The notes beneath the pieces are model-generated. The model had not been told where the DNA came from. It saw nothing but the letters and a program-made list of their open reading frames with translations, and searched no databases. A DNA stretch of 64,000 nucleotides from Burkholderia humptydooensis (lineage in GTDB: Bacteria; Pseudomonadota; Gammaproteobacteria; Burkholderiales; Burkholderiaceae), in NCBI RefSeq assembly GCF_001513745.1, contig NZ_CP013382.1:1364001-1428000 (forward strand). The letters are read 5' to 3'. Shown in pieces: positions 26,413-35,965 of this stretch (position 1 is the stretch's first letter; each line of letters begins with the position of its first letter). The translations under genes and the position numbers were made by a program.

Positions 26413-27903
26413 CTACAGGCTGATCCGGCCGGCCGCGACGAGCCAGCCCGCGAGCAAGGCAAACGCGACGAGTGCGATCAGGATCGCCGCTTCGAACGCC
26501 TTGAAGGGCCGCTCGCCGCGCTCGCGCTTCGCCCACGCGTACAGCAGCGCGCCCGGCGCGTAGAGCAGGGCGCTCAGCAGCAGATACTTCGGGCCTGCCG
26601 CATACAGCAGCCAGCAGCAGTAGACGGTCGCGACTCCGCCGATCGCCGCGTCGCGCATGCGCATCGTCTCGCCGGGCGCATAGCCTTCGCCCTTGATCGC
26701 GATGAGGAGCGCATACACCGCGGAGAACAGATACGGTACGAGGATCATCGACGTCGCGAGCGAGATCAGCGCCTGATAGGTCGCGTTCGATACGAGCGTG
26801 ACGAGCAGGAACACCTGCACGAGGCCGTTCGTCGCCCACAGCGCGTTGGCGGGCACGCCGTGCGCGTTCTCGCGCGACAGGAAGGCCGGCATCACGCCGT
26901 CCTTCGCCGGCGTGAACATCGCCTCGGCGGCGAGCAGCGTCCATGCGAGCAGCGCGCCGCCCACCGACACCAGCAGCCCGACGCCCGCGATCGCGACGCC
27001 CGTGCGGCCGATCGCCTTTTCGAGGACGCCCGCCATCGACGGATTCTTCATCGCGGCGAGCTCCGGCTGCGACACGATCCCGAGCGACAGCAGCGACACG
27101 GCCATCAGCAACAGCAGCACGACGACGAAGCCGGCGATGGTCGCGCGGCCGACGTCGTCGCGGTTCTTCGCGCGCGCCGAATAGACGCTCGCGCCCTCGA
27201 TGCCGATGAACACCCAGACCGTGATCAGCATCGTGCTCTTCACCTGGTCGAGCACGCCTGGCAGGTGGACGTTGCCCCAGAAGTCGGTCGTGAATCGGTG
27301 CGGCTGGAACGCGAGCGCGGCGAGCGCGACGAACAGCACGAGCGGCACGATCTTCGCGATCGTCGTCAGCGCGTTGAGGATTGCCGCGCCGCGCACGCCG
27401 CGCAGGATCACCGCATGCATGATCCACAGCACGATCGACGCGCCGATCACCGCGGCGCGCGTGTTGCCGTCGCCGAATGCGGGAAACGCGTAGCCGAGCG
27501 TGCCGAACACGATCACCAGATAGCCGACGTTGCCGATCCACGCGCTGACCCAGTAGCCCCACGCGGAATTGAAGCCGACGAAGTCGCCGGCGCTCGCGTG
27601 CGCATACGCGTAGACGCCGTTGTCGAGCTCGGGCTTGCGGTGCGCGAGCGTCTGGTAGACGAGCGCGAGCATCAGCATGCCGATGCCCGTGATCGCCCAG
27701 CCGATCACGATCGCGCCGGCGCCCGCGCCCGACGCCATGTTCTGCGGCAGCGAGAAGATGCCGCTGCCGATCATTGAGCCGATCACGAGCGCCGTCAGCA
27801 GCGTGAACGGCAACTGGCGCGGCGCGGCCGCCTGCTGCGGCGCGGGAGCGGCCGCCGGAAGCGGTGTCGACGGGTGGAACGGATGCCTGACGGAATGCTT
27901 CAT
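26413..27903 (-). CDS. APC-family amino-acid antiporter (ArcD-like)
   Basis: A 496-residue transporter with 12 or more helices. The first, G-S-M-I-G-S-G-I-F-S-L-P, is the unwound substrate helix of APC antiporters, and K-P-E-L-D-N-G-V-Y-A-Y-A follows. It resembles arginine/ornithine or related basic amino-acid exchangers of the inner membrane. GGAGG precedes the ATG at 27903; a longer frame adds no credible sequence. No arcABC genes lie beside it, so the substrate is uncertain. Confidence 0.85.
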   Translation of the reverse strand: MKHSVRHPFHPSTPLPAAAPAPQQAAAPRQLPFTLLTALVIGSMIGSGIFSLPQNMASGAGAGAIVIGWAITGIGMLMLALVYQTLAHRKPELDNGVYAYAHASAGDFVGFNSAWGYWVSAWIGNVGYLVIVFGTLGYAFPAFGDGNTRAAVIGASIVLWIMHAVILRGVRGAAILNALTTIAKIVPLVLFVALAALAFQPHRFTTDFWGNVHLPGVLDQVKSTMLITVWVFIGIEGASVYSARAKNRDDVGRATIAGFVVVLLLLMAVSLLSLGIVSQPELAAMKNPSMAGVLEKAIGRTGVAIAGVGLLVSVGGALLAWTLLAAEAMFTPAKDGVMPAFLSRENAHGVPANALWATNGLVQVFLLVTLVSNATYQALISLATSMILVPYLFSAVYALLIAIKGEGYAPGETMRMRDAAIGGVATVYCCWLLYAAGPKYLLLSALLYAPGALLYAWAKRERGERPFKAFEAAILIALVAFALLAGWLVAAGRISL

Positions 27904-28689
27904 GATGAAACCTCCTCGACGATTATTGAATGTATTAAGGCACCGGCTCCGGCGGACCGGATTGACCTGGATCAGCGGCGTGCGCGGTGCGGGTTTCGGC
28001 GTCGATCCGTCGCAAGGGGCGAGACGAAAAAGCAATCGTTTGCGGGTCGAAAGAGTGCGCGCATGACGGAGGAAATCGCTTGTTCGCGGACGGCTGCATC
28101 AGGCGGGCACACGAACGGGCGGTTTTCGCTGCGCCGTTCGCGAGATACGAGAGGAAAAAATCTGAGCGTGTACCGAATCGGTCGTTCTTGCGCGGCCCGA
28201 CTTTGATGTTCGAATCATCTATGGCGTCGCGAAGCCAGCCGTATTCATTTTCGCCGCGCTGGTGGCTGCTCGAATGCACGATTCACGCGCTGAAATGCTG
28301 AAATCCGCGGCTGTCAGGGTGATCGAAAGCGCTGCGATGCAAATACTGGTTCCCACCGATGCGCGCTATCATTTAAATTGATATGATGAATGTTCCTGCT
28401 TTTCTCGGCAAACCGCTTTCAACTCGAGTTGATCCGAGTGTCGTGGCGGCTCTTGGCGGGTCGGTGAATAGACCGCAGATTCACGCCTTCATGGGGTCCC
28501 ATTCGTGACGCGGATGACGCGACACTTCCGAAAGCTATCCGTCACAAGCGTATCTGCAGCCAGACCGCTGACATCACTCGAGGTCCGATCCCGAGATATG
28601 CGAGTCGCGCGGCGAGGGCATGTAGACGCCGACAGCCGTCGATCTCGTGAATCGAATTCCCGCAACGATGAAAACGAGGAGAGTGCAAC
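27904..28689. other. Divergent intergenic region with a drop in GC
   Basis: About 790 bases between the APC permease and the FAD oxidoreductase. GC falls toward the right (28340-28400 is AT-rich). A 41-codon frame, ATG at 28383 to TGA at 28508, is open but has no clear ribosome site and is not called as a gene. The region should hold both promoters and marks the left edge of a lower-GC insert. Confidence 0.35.
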
Positions 28690-30294
28690 ATGGAACATCA
28701 TTCCAATGTCATCATCGGCGGTGGCCCCGCGGGCATCAACATGGCTCTCGAATTCGGGAAGCGAGGAATCGAGTATCTGTTGCTCGAAGCAAATGAGACT
28801 GTCGGTGGGCAATGGGACCGATTTCCGGTATGCGGACAGCTTATTTCGTTAAACAAGAGATATGTCCCCGGCGATAGCCACACTTATCGAATGCGATACG
28901 ACTGGCACACGCTGAGCACCATTAGCGCCGATGATGTGGCAAATGATCCGCTGCTACGATTCACGGAATGGACGTCGGAACATTGGCCATCTTCAAGAAT
29001 TTACAAGGAGTATTTGAAATACGTGGCGGAAAGGAAAGGGGTCTCGCCGCACGTTCGAACGCATGCTCGCGTGCAGCGCATCGCGCGCGAAAGCGGGCGC
29101 TTCGTCCTCGGCATATCGAATGCGCAAGGCATCAGTGCTGATCGCGTCTTTTGCGCCACCGGCAAGTCGGAGCCGATAGTTCCGGACATCAAGGGGCTCG
29201 ATTCCGAAACCTGCACATTCTACGGAGATTTCGAGCCCGATACCGCAGCGGAGCGTTACCGGAACAAGGTTGTCATTGTTTTGGGGCGTGGCAATTCAGC
29301 GTTCGAAATCGCGCACCATCTCGTCGACATCACGGCGGAGACGCGCGTCGTTACACGATCTCTACCGATGTTCGCCCGGCAGACGCACAACGTACATGAC
29401 TTGCGGGCACAGGTCTCGGACGTGTTCGATCTGATGCAACTCAAATCCAACAACAATATTGTGAGCGACCGCATCGTCGAAGTCAGGCGAATCACAGGCG
29501 GCAGGCACGAAGGCCGCTTGCTGGTCCGCTACGAGACACCTTGCCCTCATTGGTCTCCGCCAAGATGGATGAAGCGAACCGGCATTGTCGACGATGTTTT
29601 CCTCGGCGCGCCGATGCGCATCAACGACCCGGACGCCGCTTCCGGGTTCGTTCATGGTTTCCGATGCAATATTCAGGCGCTCGGCTCCATCGTCGCGGAA
29701 AAATATCACGGCATGGCGGTTGAACCGGTATTCGAATGCGACGTTCCGACGGCACATCCGTCCGATCAGCTCATTCATCTTTCAGCATTCCTTGTCGATC
29801 TCGTCAGCACGAGCATGCCGTTGTTCGAGCTATTCGGCTACTTCGGAAGCACGGTGACGTTCACGCCAGGCGGCGATAAAGGCGTGGTCCGCGCGCGCGT
29901 GTGGCCCGCATTTCCACGAGCATATAACCTCGAGCGCTGGGGCAAGGAACCAACGAGGCTCGAAATCGTTTTCGAATATGGATTCAGCCGATATGGCAAC
30001 GGCGAGTTGCCGACTCACTATTTCACGCTGCCCGCGGATCACTTCGATACTTCCCGGAGCGCGTATGTTCATCCGGTTTTTCACGTCTATCAGGAGGGCG
30101 TCGAAGTGGATTCCTTCCATATGCAGGAAAGCCTCATCGGCCGCTGGGATCTCGACGATTACGTCGACGAGGAAACCAATCTCGACCAGTACAAGAACGT
30201 CGCGTTCAATGCATGCGCAAGTGCGTTGGGGCTGGATGAGCGCCGCAGCATGTTGCCGGGCGCGACGAGTTCGTGGACGCATGCTATCCGTTGA
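28690..30294 (+). CDS. FAD-dependent pyridine-nucleotide oxidoreductase (FOXRED2/monooxygenase-like)
   Basis: A 534-residue two-dinucleotide-fold flavoprotein. The FAD site I-I-G-G-G-P-A-G-I-N lies at about 8-17 and the NAD(P) site L-G-R-G-N-S-A-F-E near 197. An early L-N-K-R-Y segment and C-A-T-G-K resemble flavin monooxygenases and FOXRED2-like proteins. It probably oxidises a small N- or S-containing substrate, but the substrate is unknown. GAGGAGAGTGCAAC precedes the ATG. GC and codon use are lower than neighbours, pointing to transfer. It is followed after about 315 bases by a LysE exporter on the same strand, so a make-and-export pair is inferred. A 23-codon frame overlaps its stop (30294-30365). 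Confidence 0.8.
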   Translation: MEHHSNVIIGGGPAGINMALEFGKRGIEYLLLEANETVGGQWDRFPVCGQLISLNKRYVPGDSHTYRMRYDWHTLSTISADDVANDPLLRFTEWTSEHWPSSRIYKEYLKYVAERKGVSPHVRTHARVQRIARESGRFVLGISNAQGISADRVFCATGKSEPIVPDIKGLDSETCTFYGDFEPDTAAERYRNKVVIVLGRGNSAFEIAHHLVDITAETRVVTRSLPMFARQTHNVHDLRAQVSDVFDLMQLKSNNNIVSDRIVEVRRITGGRHEGRLLVRYETPCPHWSPPRWMKRTGIVDDVFLGAPMRINDPDAASGFVHGFRCNIQALGSIVAEKYHGMAVEPVFECDVPTAHPSDQLIHLSAFLVDLVSTSMPLFELFGYFGSTVTFTPGGDKGVVRARVWPAFPRAYNLERWGKEPTRLEIVFEYGFSRYGNGELPTHYFTLPADHFDTSRSAYVHPVFHVYQEGVEVDSFHMQESLIGRWDLDDYVDEETNLDQYKNVAFNACASALGLDERRSMLPGATSSWTHAIR

Positions 30295-30482
30295 TGAGTG
30301 ACGACGAGGTAGTCGAGGCGCTTCGAATCCAGCCAACGCTGGCTTTGCTGACGAACCGTTCTTGATTACGCACTGGATCTGCAACGAGATAAATTCCAAT
30401 ATTTCCCGTCGATCTGCCTTGTCAATCGTCGCTGGATCATGATCGATCGACTGAAATCGGCATGAATCCGTGTTCGTCGCCG

Positions 30483-30530
30483 ATCGATTGGCTCAAACCA
30501 GATGTCAGCCTTCGGTTTGAACCAATCGAT
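30483..30530. promoter_or_regulatory. Long imperfect inverted repeat upstream of lysE-like gene
   Basis: Arms 30483-30499 and 30514-30530 are 17 bases each with one mismatch around a 14-base loop. They sit 80 bases ahead of the LysE start and 188 past the oxidoreductase stop. It could be a regulator site or an RNA hairpin. No T-run follows, which weakens a terminator reading. Confidence 0.45.
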
Positions 30531-30610
30531 ATGCCAGACGACGAACGGCATCAAAAAGTGACGGTACTGACTGGTCAGCGACGGTTCAAGGTGGAAACGA
30601 GGACTGCTCC

Positions 30611-31249
30611 ATGTCTGGAAACATCACTGCGCTCGACGGACTGCTCGGGCTCATATTTACCTCTGCGGTGCTGATCGCCGTTCCCGGGCCGAGCATCATG
30701 TTTCTTGTCGGCCAAGCCATGACGACGGGACGGCGCAGTGCGATGCGCGGCGTCATCGGCAACGCGATAGGCACCTACTGCGTCGCGGTGATTGTCGCGC
30801 TGGGAATCGGTACCTTGCTGATGCGCGCCGACAACGTCCTGACGGGTATTCGATTACTCGGCGCCGTCGTTCTGCTGGCCATCGGAGTCCAATATCTGTT
30901 TTCCAGACCGTTGCCAGCGGCGGAAGTCCGGGCACCCGGCAAACGCAAACAGACATTGATCGCCGGCGTCATAGTCGGCATCACCAATCCGAAAGCCCTG
31001 ATCATGTTCGGTACGATCGTGCCGAGTTTCCTGCGCCGAGGAGTCGAAAGTCCGGTGGAATCGCTGCTTTTCTTTTCGCTCGTGCCTATCGGCTTGGGTT
31101 TATTGATCGACTCGGCGTGGGTCGCGACCGCTCATGCCGTGAGTTCACGCGCATTTTTCAACGAGAAGGGCCTCAAGCTGATCAATATCGCGGGCGGAGG
31201 CTTGATGATCGCAATGGCGGTGCTCTTGGCCACGGAGACGTTACGTTGA
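30611..31249 (+). CDS. LysE/RhtB-family amino-acid or metabolite exporter
   Basis: A 212-residue inner-membrane protein with six hydrophobic helices and the family signature G-P-S-I-M-F-L-V-G-Q-A at about 26-36. LysE/RhtB members export amino acids or derivatives. It shares the lower GC of the oxidoreductase upstream. The hairpin ahead of it may govern it. The export substrate could be the oxidoreductase product; this is inference. Confidence 0.85.
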   Translation: MSGNITALDGLLGLIFTSAVLIAVPGPSIMFLVGQAMTTGRRSAMRGVIGNAIGTYCVAVIVALGIGTLLMRADNVLTGIRLLGAVVLLAIGVQYLFSRPLPAAEVRAPGKRKQTLIAGVIVGITNPKALIMFGTIVPSFLRRGVESPVESLLFFSLVPIGLGLLIDSAWVATAHAVSSRAFFNEKGLKLINIAGGGLMIAMAVLLATETLR

Positions 31250-31989
31250 CGGCGAGCCTGCACATCCATCGCCGTATCGCGTATGGATGCGGATCGCATC
31301 GTCCCGGCAATGCGCGCCTCGACCCACGATATGCGCGGCTGAACGGCGTCGGACCATCAAGGCCGATGCCATCGAAGAGCGTCTTCGCCGGGTTGTCAAT
31401 CAGCCAATCAACGGAGCCGTCCGGCCGCACGGACAATCCGCGTTCGATACGTGTCACGCTTGCGCTCGGTCAGCCGGTAGACGGTTCGAAGTGCCGGCGA
31501 GCATCGTCCTGAATCGTTCGACGCCATCAGGACTTCAAATATCGCCGCCGCAAATAATTTCAAATATGGAAATATTTATGCCGTTTGAATGGAGGTGTGC
31601 ATCTTATTTCGAAAAATTCCAGTCGCGATCAATTCCGCCAAACATCAGCTTTTTTATTTCAAAGTTGACGTTTTATTTGACGATCAACCAGCGCAACAGA
31701 TGACGAGCGCGAATGAAAAAATCGAGACTGGAGATTTGGTTAAAAAATTGCAATCGGTCGAATCGACACGGTTGTGTTAGGCTAAGCGCTCCGCGAAATT
31801 TCCGAAAATGGAATGCTCGCTGAATCGCGAATTGAAAATATTTGTTCGCAAAATCCCGGCGAGTTTCGCATGGATTGTTTCATTCATTAACCACAGAGGC
31901 GGCCAATGACCGTCGATTTGCGTGTCGGGGCCAAGTCGGGGCCAAATGAACGGCGCGCGAAAAGAGGGCGCAGATGCGGAGCATCGACG
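31250..31989. other. AT-rich intergenic region ahead of the bacimethrin-type operon
   Basis: About 740 bases. The stretch 31500-31900 is strikingly AT-rich for this genome. A tandem 11-base repeat (GTCGGGGCCAA twice) lies at 31924-31945. On the minus strand a frame at 31182-31457 carries a peptide with R-P-D-G-S-V and D-G-I-G-L-D-G, which might be a gene scrap but overlaps the LysE end. No gene is supported. Confidence 0.35.
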
Positions 31990-32481
31990 ATGACTGATCC
32001 GAAAGGCACGGGGGCCGCGCCGCGCGACGCGGCGGCGCTCGCGACACCGCGCGTCGCGGTGATCGCCGTGACGTTTCGCGCCGACGAAGTGATTCTCGTG
32101 CAGCGCAGCAAGGAGCCGCAGAAAGGTACGTGGGGCTTTCCTGGCGGCTCGGTCGAGCCCGGCGAGTGCCTGCGCGATGCGGCCGCGCGCGAGCTGTTCG
32201 AGGAAACCGGCGTGCGCGCGGAGATCGGCCAGCCGTTCGACGTCGTCGAGGTGATCGGCTTCGACCCGCACGGCCGGCATCACCACTACGTGCTGGTCGC
32301 GATGCTGTGCCGCCATGTCGAAGGCACGCTGCGGCCGGGCGACGACGCGGCGGACTGCCGCTGGGTTCGCGTTCCGGATGGCCTGTCCCGATTCCCGGGC
32401 GTGCTCGCGGATCACGTCACGCGGGTGGCGCAGCGCGCGCACGCCCTCTGTCATTCCAATCGAAAGGAAAACAGCCGATGA
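31990..32481 (+). CDS. Nudix hydrolase
   Basis: A 163-residue Nudix protein. The Nudix box runs G-G-S-V-E-P-G-E then R-E-L-F-E-E-T-G (about 54-77), which binds metal and pyrophosphate. The first gene of the presumed bacimethrin-type operon, it overlaps the next gene by 4 bases (ATGA). In such a pathway it may hydrolyse nucleotide or thiamine-type diphosphates, but the substrate is not shown. An upstream in-frame ATG (31906) is less likely since GGAG lies ahead of 31990. Confidence 0.85.
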   Translation: MTDPKGTGAAPRDAAALATPRVAVIAVTFRADEVILVQRSKEPQKGTWGFPGGSVEPGECLRDAAARELFEETGVRAEIGQPFDVVEVIGFDPHGRHHHYVLVAMLCRHVEGTLRPGDDAADCRWVRVPDGLSRFPGVLADHVTRVAQRAHALCHSNRKENSR

Positions 32482-32933
32482 AGCGCATGTTCCTGGGCGG
32501 ACCGTTCAAATCCCTGGTCGACAAGCACACCGGCGTGATGCCGGAAGACAGCATCGACCTGTTTCGTCGCGTGATCGATCATTTCGAGGCGCGCGGCTGG
32601 GACGTGCATTGCGCGCACCGGCGCGAGCATTGGGGGCGCGAATTCATGACGCCCGCCGTCTGCACGAAGACCGACTACGAGCAGATCAGCCTGTGCGACT
32701 ACTTCGTCGCGTTTCCGGGCGCGCCGGCATCGCCCGGCACGCACATCGAGCTCGGCTGGGCGTCCGCGCTCGGCAAGCCGATCGTGCTGCTGCTCGAAAC
32801 CGACAAGGAGTACGCGTATCTCGTGCGCGGCCTCGACGAGATCACGCGCATCGAGCGCGTCGAATTCGGCGGCGGCCGGATCGACCCGGCCGCGATCGAA
32901 GCCGCGATCGGCCGTTTCGAAGCGCGAGGCTGA
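32478..32933 (+). CDS. Nucleoside 2-deoxyribosyltransferase-like N-glycosidase (BcmB/MilB-like)
   Basis: A 151-residue member of the nucleoside deoxyribosyltransferase fold: M-F-L-G-G-P-F at the start, C-D-Y-F-V-A-F-P-G, then G-T-H-I-E-L-G-W-A with the catalytic Glu near 97, and K-P-I-V-L-L-L. In mildiomycin and bacimethrin pathways a close relative (MilB, BcmB) splits hydroxymethyl-CMP to the free base. Its place next to a thymidylate-synthase-like gene supports that reading. It is cytosolic and translationally coupled on both sides (4-base overlap upstream, 1-base gap downstream). Confidence 0.82.
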   Translation: MKRMFLGGPFKSLVDKHTGVMPEDSIDLFRRVIDHFEARGWDVHCAHRREHWGREFMTPAVCTKTDYEQISLCDYFVAFPGAPASPGTHIELGWASALGKPIVLLLETDKEYAYLVRGLDEITRIERVEFGGGRIDPAAIEAAIGRFEARG

Positions 32934-32934
32934 C

Positions 32935-33924
32935 ATGCGGCGCTATCCGGGTCTCAGCGAGCTCTACCTCTCGGCGCTCAGGGACGTCTGCGGCGCGTAC
33001 GAATACCGGAGCGCGCCGCGCGGGCACGCGGAGCGCGAAATCATCGGCTACGGCGCACGGATCGACGATCCGCGCGCGCGCTTCTGCCGGCACGCGGCGC
33101 GCAGGCAGAACGTCGTCTTCAACTACGCCGAGGCGCTGTGGTATCTGTCCGGCCGCAACGATCTCGAATTCATCGAGCACTACGCGCCGTCGATGGCGCG
33201 CTACAGTCCGGACGGCAAGCATCTGCCCGGCACCGGCTATGGCGCGCGGCTCATGCATTACGGCGAGCGCGCGCTCGATCAGATCGAGCGCGCGCTCGAC
33301 ATCCTGTCGCGCGACGACGCCGAGAGCAAGCGCGTCGTGCTGCAGATCTTCAGCGCCGACGAGGACCTGTACCGGCGCAACATCGACGTCTCGTGCACGC
33401 TCGGCCTGCAACTGCTGCTGCGCGAGGGGCGGCTGCACCTGGTCGCGTTCATGCGCGCGAACGACGCATACGTCGGGCTCCTGAACGACGTGTTCTCGTT
33501 CACGTTCCTGCAGGAGTACGTCGCGTCGCGGCTCGGCTGCGAGATCGGCACGTATTCGCATCACGTCGGCTCGATCCACGTGTACGACGACAATCTGCCG
33601 CGCGTGCGGGCACTCCTCGACGACGGCGATGCGGCGATCGTCACCGCCCACGCGCCGCCGCGAATGCCCGCGGGCACGAGCCCCGCGACGATCGGGCGCG
33701 TGCTCGAACACGAAGGAAGGATTCGTGCGGGACGGATGTCGCTCGCCGCGCTCCAGGACCTCGATCTCGATCCTTATTGGCGCGACGTGCTCGGCCTCTT
33801 CTGGATCTACCGCGAGATCAAGGCGGGCAGCCCGCCGCCCGACGATGCGCTCGCGTTCGTCGGCACGTTCCATCGCGCCTATCTGCTGAACCGGTGGAAC
33901 ATCGCGTCCGCCTCGCTTCAATAA
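32935..33924 (+). CDS. Thymidylate-synthase-like nucleotide hydroxymethylase (BcmA/MilA-like)
   Basis: A 329-residue thymidylate-synthase superfamily protein. The nucleophile Cys is C154 in D-V-S-C-T-L-G-L-Q; R-A-N-D-A-Y-V-G-L-L-N-D (about 174-185) and Y-S-H-H-V-G-S-I-H-V-Y-D-D follow, as in the TS nucleotide pocket. The overall pattern is that of the CMP/dCMP hydroxymethylases rather than housekeeping ThyA. Such an enzyme adds a hydroxymethyl at C5 of CMP, starting the antivitamin pyrimidine. It starts 1 base after the N-glycosidase stop. Confidence 0.85.
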   Translation: MRRYPGLSELYLSALRDVCGAYEYRSAPRGHAEREIIGYGARIDDPRARFCRHAARRQNVVFNYAEALWYLSGRNDLEFIEHYAPSMARYSPDGKHLPGTGYGARLMHYGERALDQIERALDILSRDDAESKRVVLQIFSADEDLYRRNIDVSCTLGLQLLLREGRLHLVAFMRANDAYVGLLNDVFSFTFLQEYVASRLGCEIGTYSHHVGSIHVYDDNLPRVRALLDDGDAAIVTAHAPPRMPAGTSPATIGRVLEHEGRIRAGRMSLAALQDLDLDPYWRDVLGLFWIYREIKAGSPPPDDALAFVGTFHRAYLLNRWNIASASLQ

Positions 33925-33939
33925 CGCACGGGGATTCCG

Positions 33940-34680
33940 ATGAAGACCGACTGGACCGAACACGAGGTTTCGCAGCGCTTTCACGCATACGACGACCGGA
34001 TCGAGGAGCGCTTCGGGTACCGGCCGCTGATCGCCGAGCTGACGGGCTCGCTCGGCACCGAGATCCGCGTGCTCGACTACGGCTGCGGCGGCGGCAAGGT
34101 CGCGCGGCGGCTGCGTGCTGCGGGCGTCGCCCGCGTGACAGGCGTCGACATCGCGCCGACGATGATCGACCAGGCGATCGCGGCGGGCGTCGACGGCGGG
34201 CTGGACTACGCGCATATCGACGGGCCGCCGCTGCCGTTCGCCGACGCGAGCTTCGACGCGGCGATCAGTTGCTTCCTGTTCATCAACATCGCCGAGCGCG
34301 CGGAGCTCGCGCGCGTCGCGGCGGAGGTGCTGCGCGTGCTGAAGCCGGGCGGCACGTACTACGTGCTGGACACGAACCCGCGCACGACGGGCGTGCAGTT
34401 TCCGACGTTCCGCAACGGCGAGCCGGGCATCGTCTACCGCGACGGCGACCCGCGCCCGGTCCATCTGAACGTGCCGGGCGTGGGCGTGTTCGACGTCGTC
34501 GACACGCACTGGGACATGCCGACGTATCGCCACGCGTTCGAGGCGGCGGGCTTCGCGCTCGCGGCGGCGATGGAGCTGGGCTTTCGCGCGGCGGAGGCGG
34601 GCGGCGCGCCGGGCGCGCACGCGGATGCCGACGGCCGCACGCCGTTCGTGCTGTTCAAGGCGACGAAGCCGCTGCGCTGA
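33940..34680 (+). CDS. SAM-dependent methyltransferase (BcmC-like)
   Basis: A 246-residue class I methyltransferase: L-D-Y-G-C-G-G-G-K near residue 46, D-I-A-P-T-M as the acidic loop, and L-K-P-G-G-T-Y-Y-V-L. In bacimethrin formation the C2 oxygen of hydroxymethylcytosine is methylated by a methyltransferase encoded beside these genes, and this protein fits that slot. It follows the hydroxymethylase by 15 bases. An IS110 element begins a few dozen bases past its stop, cutting it off from the thiD and thiaminase genes. Confidence 0.82.
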   Translation: MKTDWTEHEVSQRFHAYDDRIEERFGYRPLIAELTGSLGTEIRVLDYGCGGGKVARRLRAAGVARVTGVDIAPTMIDQAIAAGVDGGLDYAHIDGPPLPFADASFDAAISCFLFINIAERAELARVAAEVLRVLKPGGTYYVLDTNPRTTGVQFPTFRNGEPGIVYRDGDPRPVHLNVPGVGVFDVVDTHWDMPTYRHAFEAAGFALAAAMELGFRAAEAGGAPGAHADADGRTPFVLFKATKPLR

Positions 34681-34759
34681 CGCGCGCCGCGTAAGGCACG
34701 ATGCTTCGCGGCGCATGCGTCGCGGAACGGCGGGGCGGGGGGTGCCCCTATGTGTTTCG

Positions 34760-35965
34760 TCAAGCGTCAGGGGCTGACTTGGGTTGGTAAATGGTGCCGT
34801 CGCGCAGCATGGCAAACAGGACGTCGCAGCGTCGCCGTGCGAGCGCGATGAGTGCCTGGTTGTGGCGCTTGCCCTGCTGGATCTTGCGCAAGTAATAGGC
34901 CCGTGAGACTGGGTCTCGTAAGGCAGCGAAGGCGGAGAGGAACAAGGCGCGTTTGAGCACCTTGTTGCCACGTCTGGACGGGTGTTCGCCCCGGATCGAC
35001 GAGCCTGAGCGCCGGGTGACCGGCGCGAGACCAGCGTAGGCCGCCAGATGAGCAGCCGTGGCGAAGGCTTTTTGGGCGACTTCGGTCAGGAGTCTGGCAG
35101 CGGTCCTGACGCCGACTCCCGGCATGCTGGTCAGGACTGGCCAAAGAGGGTGAGCAAGCACCAGCCGCTCAACTTCGGCAGCGATTTCGTCACGCTGCTT
35201 GCGCAAGGCGGCAAGTTGCTGGGCCAAACGAGGCATGACGATGGTGGCGGCCTGCGTGCCGGGCACGATTACGGCTTGCTCGTTCAGCGCTTGAACGATT
35301 TCGGCCGCCAAGTTCTTGCCCATGCGCGGTGCGAGCTTGGTCAGGCGGTTGGCGAGCGTCTTTTCATTGGCAGCAGCAAGTGCGCTCGGGGACGGGTAGC
35401 GCTCAAGCAGATCGAGCACCGCCGGATGGTCGAGGCGCGGTCCGAGAACGCGTTCGAGCGCCGGATGGATTTGAGTAAGCAGGCCGCGAATGCGGTTGCT
35501 GGTTTGCGTGACCTGAGCGGCGAGGTCGTCATCGAAGCCGCAGAGCATGGTGAGTTCGGCGAGCTGCTCGTCGGCCAGTCGAAGCGAGCGCAGCGTATGT
35601 GGCATCGAGCGGGCGGCTTCAGCAATGATCGCGGCGTCGCGGGCATCGGTCTTGGCTTCGCCGGCATGCAAATCAGCGATGCGGCGCATGGCCAGTCCGG
35701 GCAGATAGGCGACGAGTACGCCTTCAGCGCGGGCGACGGCTACAGGAAGCGCACCGATGGTGGAAGGCTGATCGACGACGAACAGCAGTCGACCGTGAGT
35801 CTTGAGTTCGGCGATGAGGGCGCGCAGCTTGACCTCGTCGTTGGGTAGTGCCTTGTTGTAAAGACGCTTGCCGTTTCGATCGAGTGCGACGGCGTGATGC
35901 TGGCCTTTACCGACGTCGACGCCGACGAAGACATCGACGGCGTCATGTTGTTTGGTTTCTTGCAT
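34760..35965 (-). CDS. IS110-family transposase/recombinase
   Basis: A 401-residue DEDD recombinase. The RuvC-like N-terminal domain shows V-G-V-D-V-G-K-G-Q-H-H (first Asp), V-V-D-Q-P-S, and K-T-D-A-R-D. The C-terminal Tnp_20 domain has S-M-P-G-V-G-V-R-T-A-A and S-I-R-G-E-H-P-S-R-R with the catalytic Ser region. It looks intact, so the element may be active. The start at 35965 matches the family; an upstream ATG at 36022 adds 19 unusual residues. Confidence 0.9.
   Translation of the reverse strand: MQETKQHDAVDVFVGVDVGKGQHHAVALDRNGKRLYNKALPNDEVKLRALIAELKTHGRLLFVVDQPSTIGALPVAVARAEGVLVAYLPGLAMRRIADLHAGEAKTDARDAAIIAEAARSMPHTLRSLRLADEQLAELTMLCGFDDDLAAQVTQTSNRIRGLLTQIHPALERVLGPRLDHPAVLDLLERYPSPSALAAANEKTLANRLTKLAPRMGKNLAAEIVQALNEQAVIVPGTQAATIVMPRLAQQLAALRKQRDEIAAEVERLVLAHPLWPVLTSMPGVGVRTAARLLTEVAQKAFATAAHLAAYAGLAPVTRRSGSSIRGEHPSRRGNKVLKRALFLSAFAALRDPVSRAYYLRKIQQGKRHNQALIALARRRCDVLFAMLRDGTIYQPKSAPDA

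Noticed and set aside
28383..28508. 41-codon frame in the AT-rich gap
   Set aside because: No ribosome site or recognisable peptide; kept only as a note in the intergenic entry.
31182..31457. Minus-strand frame with a D-G-I-G-L-D-G peptide
   Set aside because: It overlaps the end of the LysE gene, has no ribosome site and is too short to assign.
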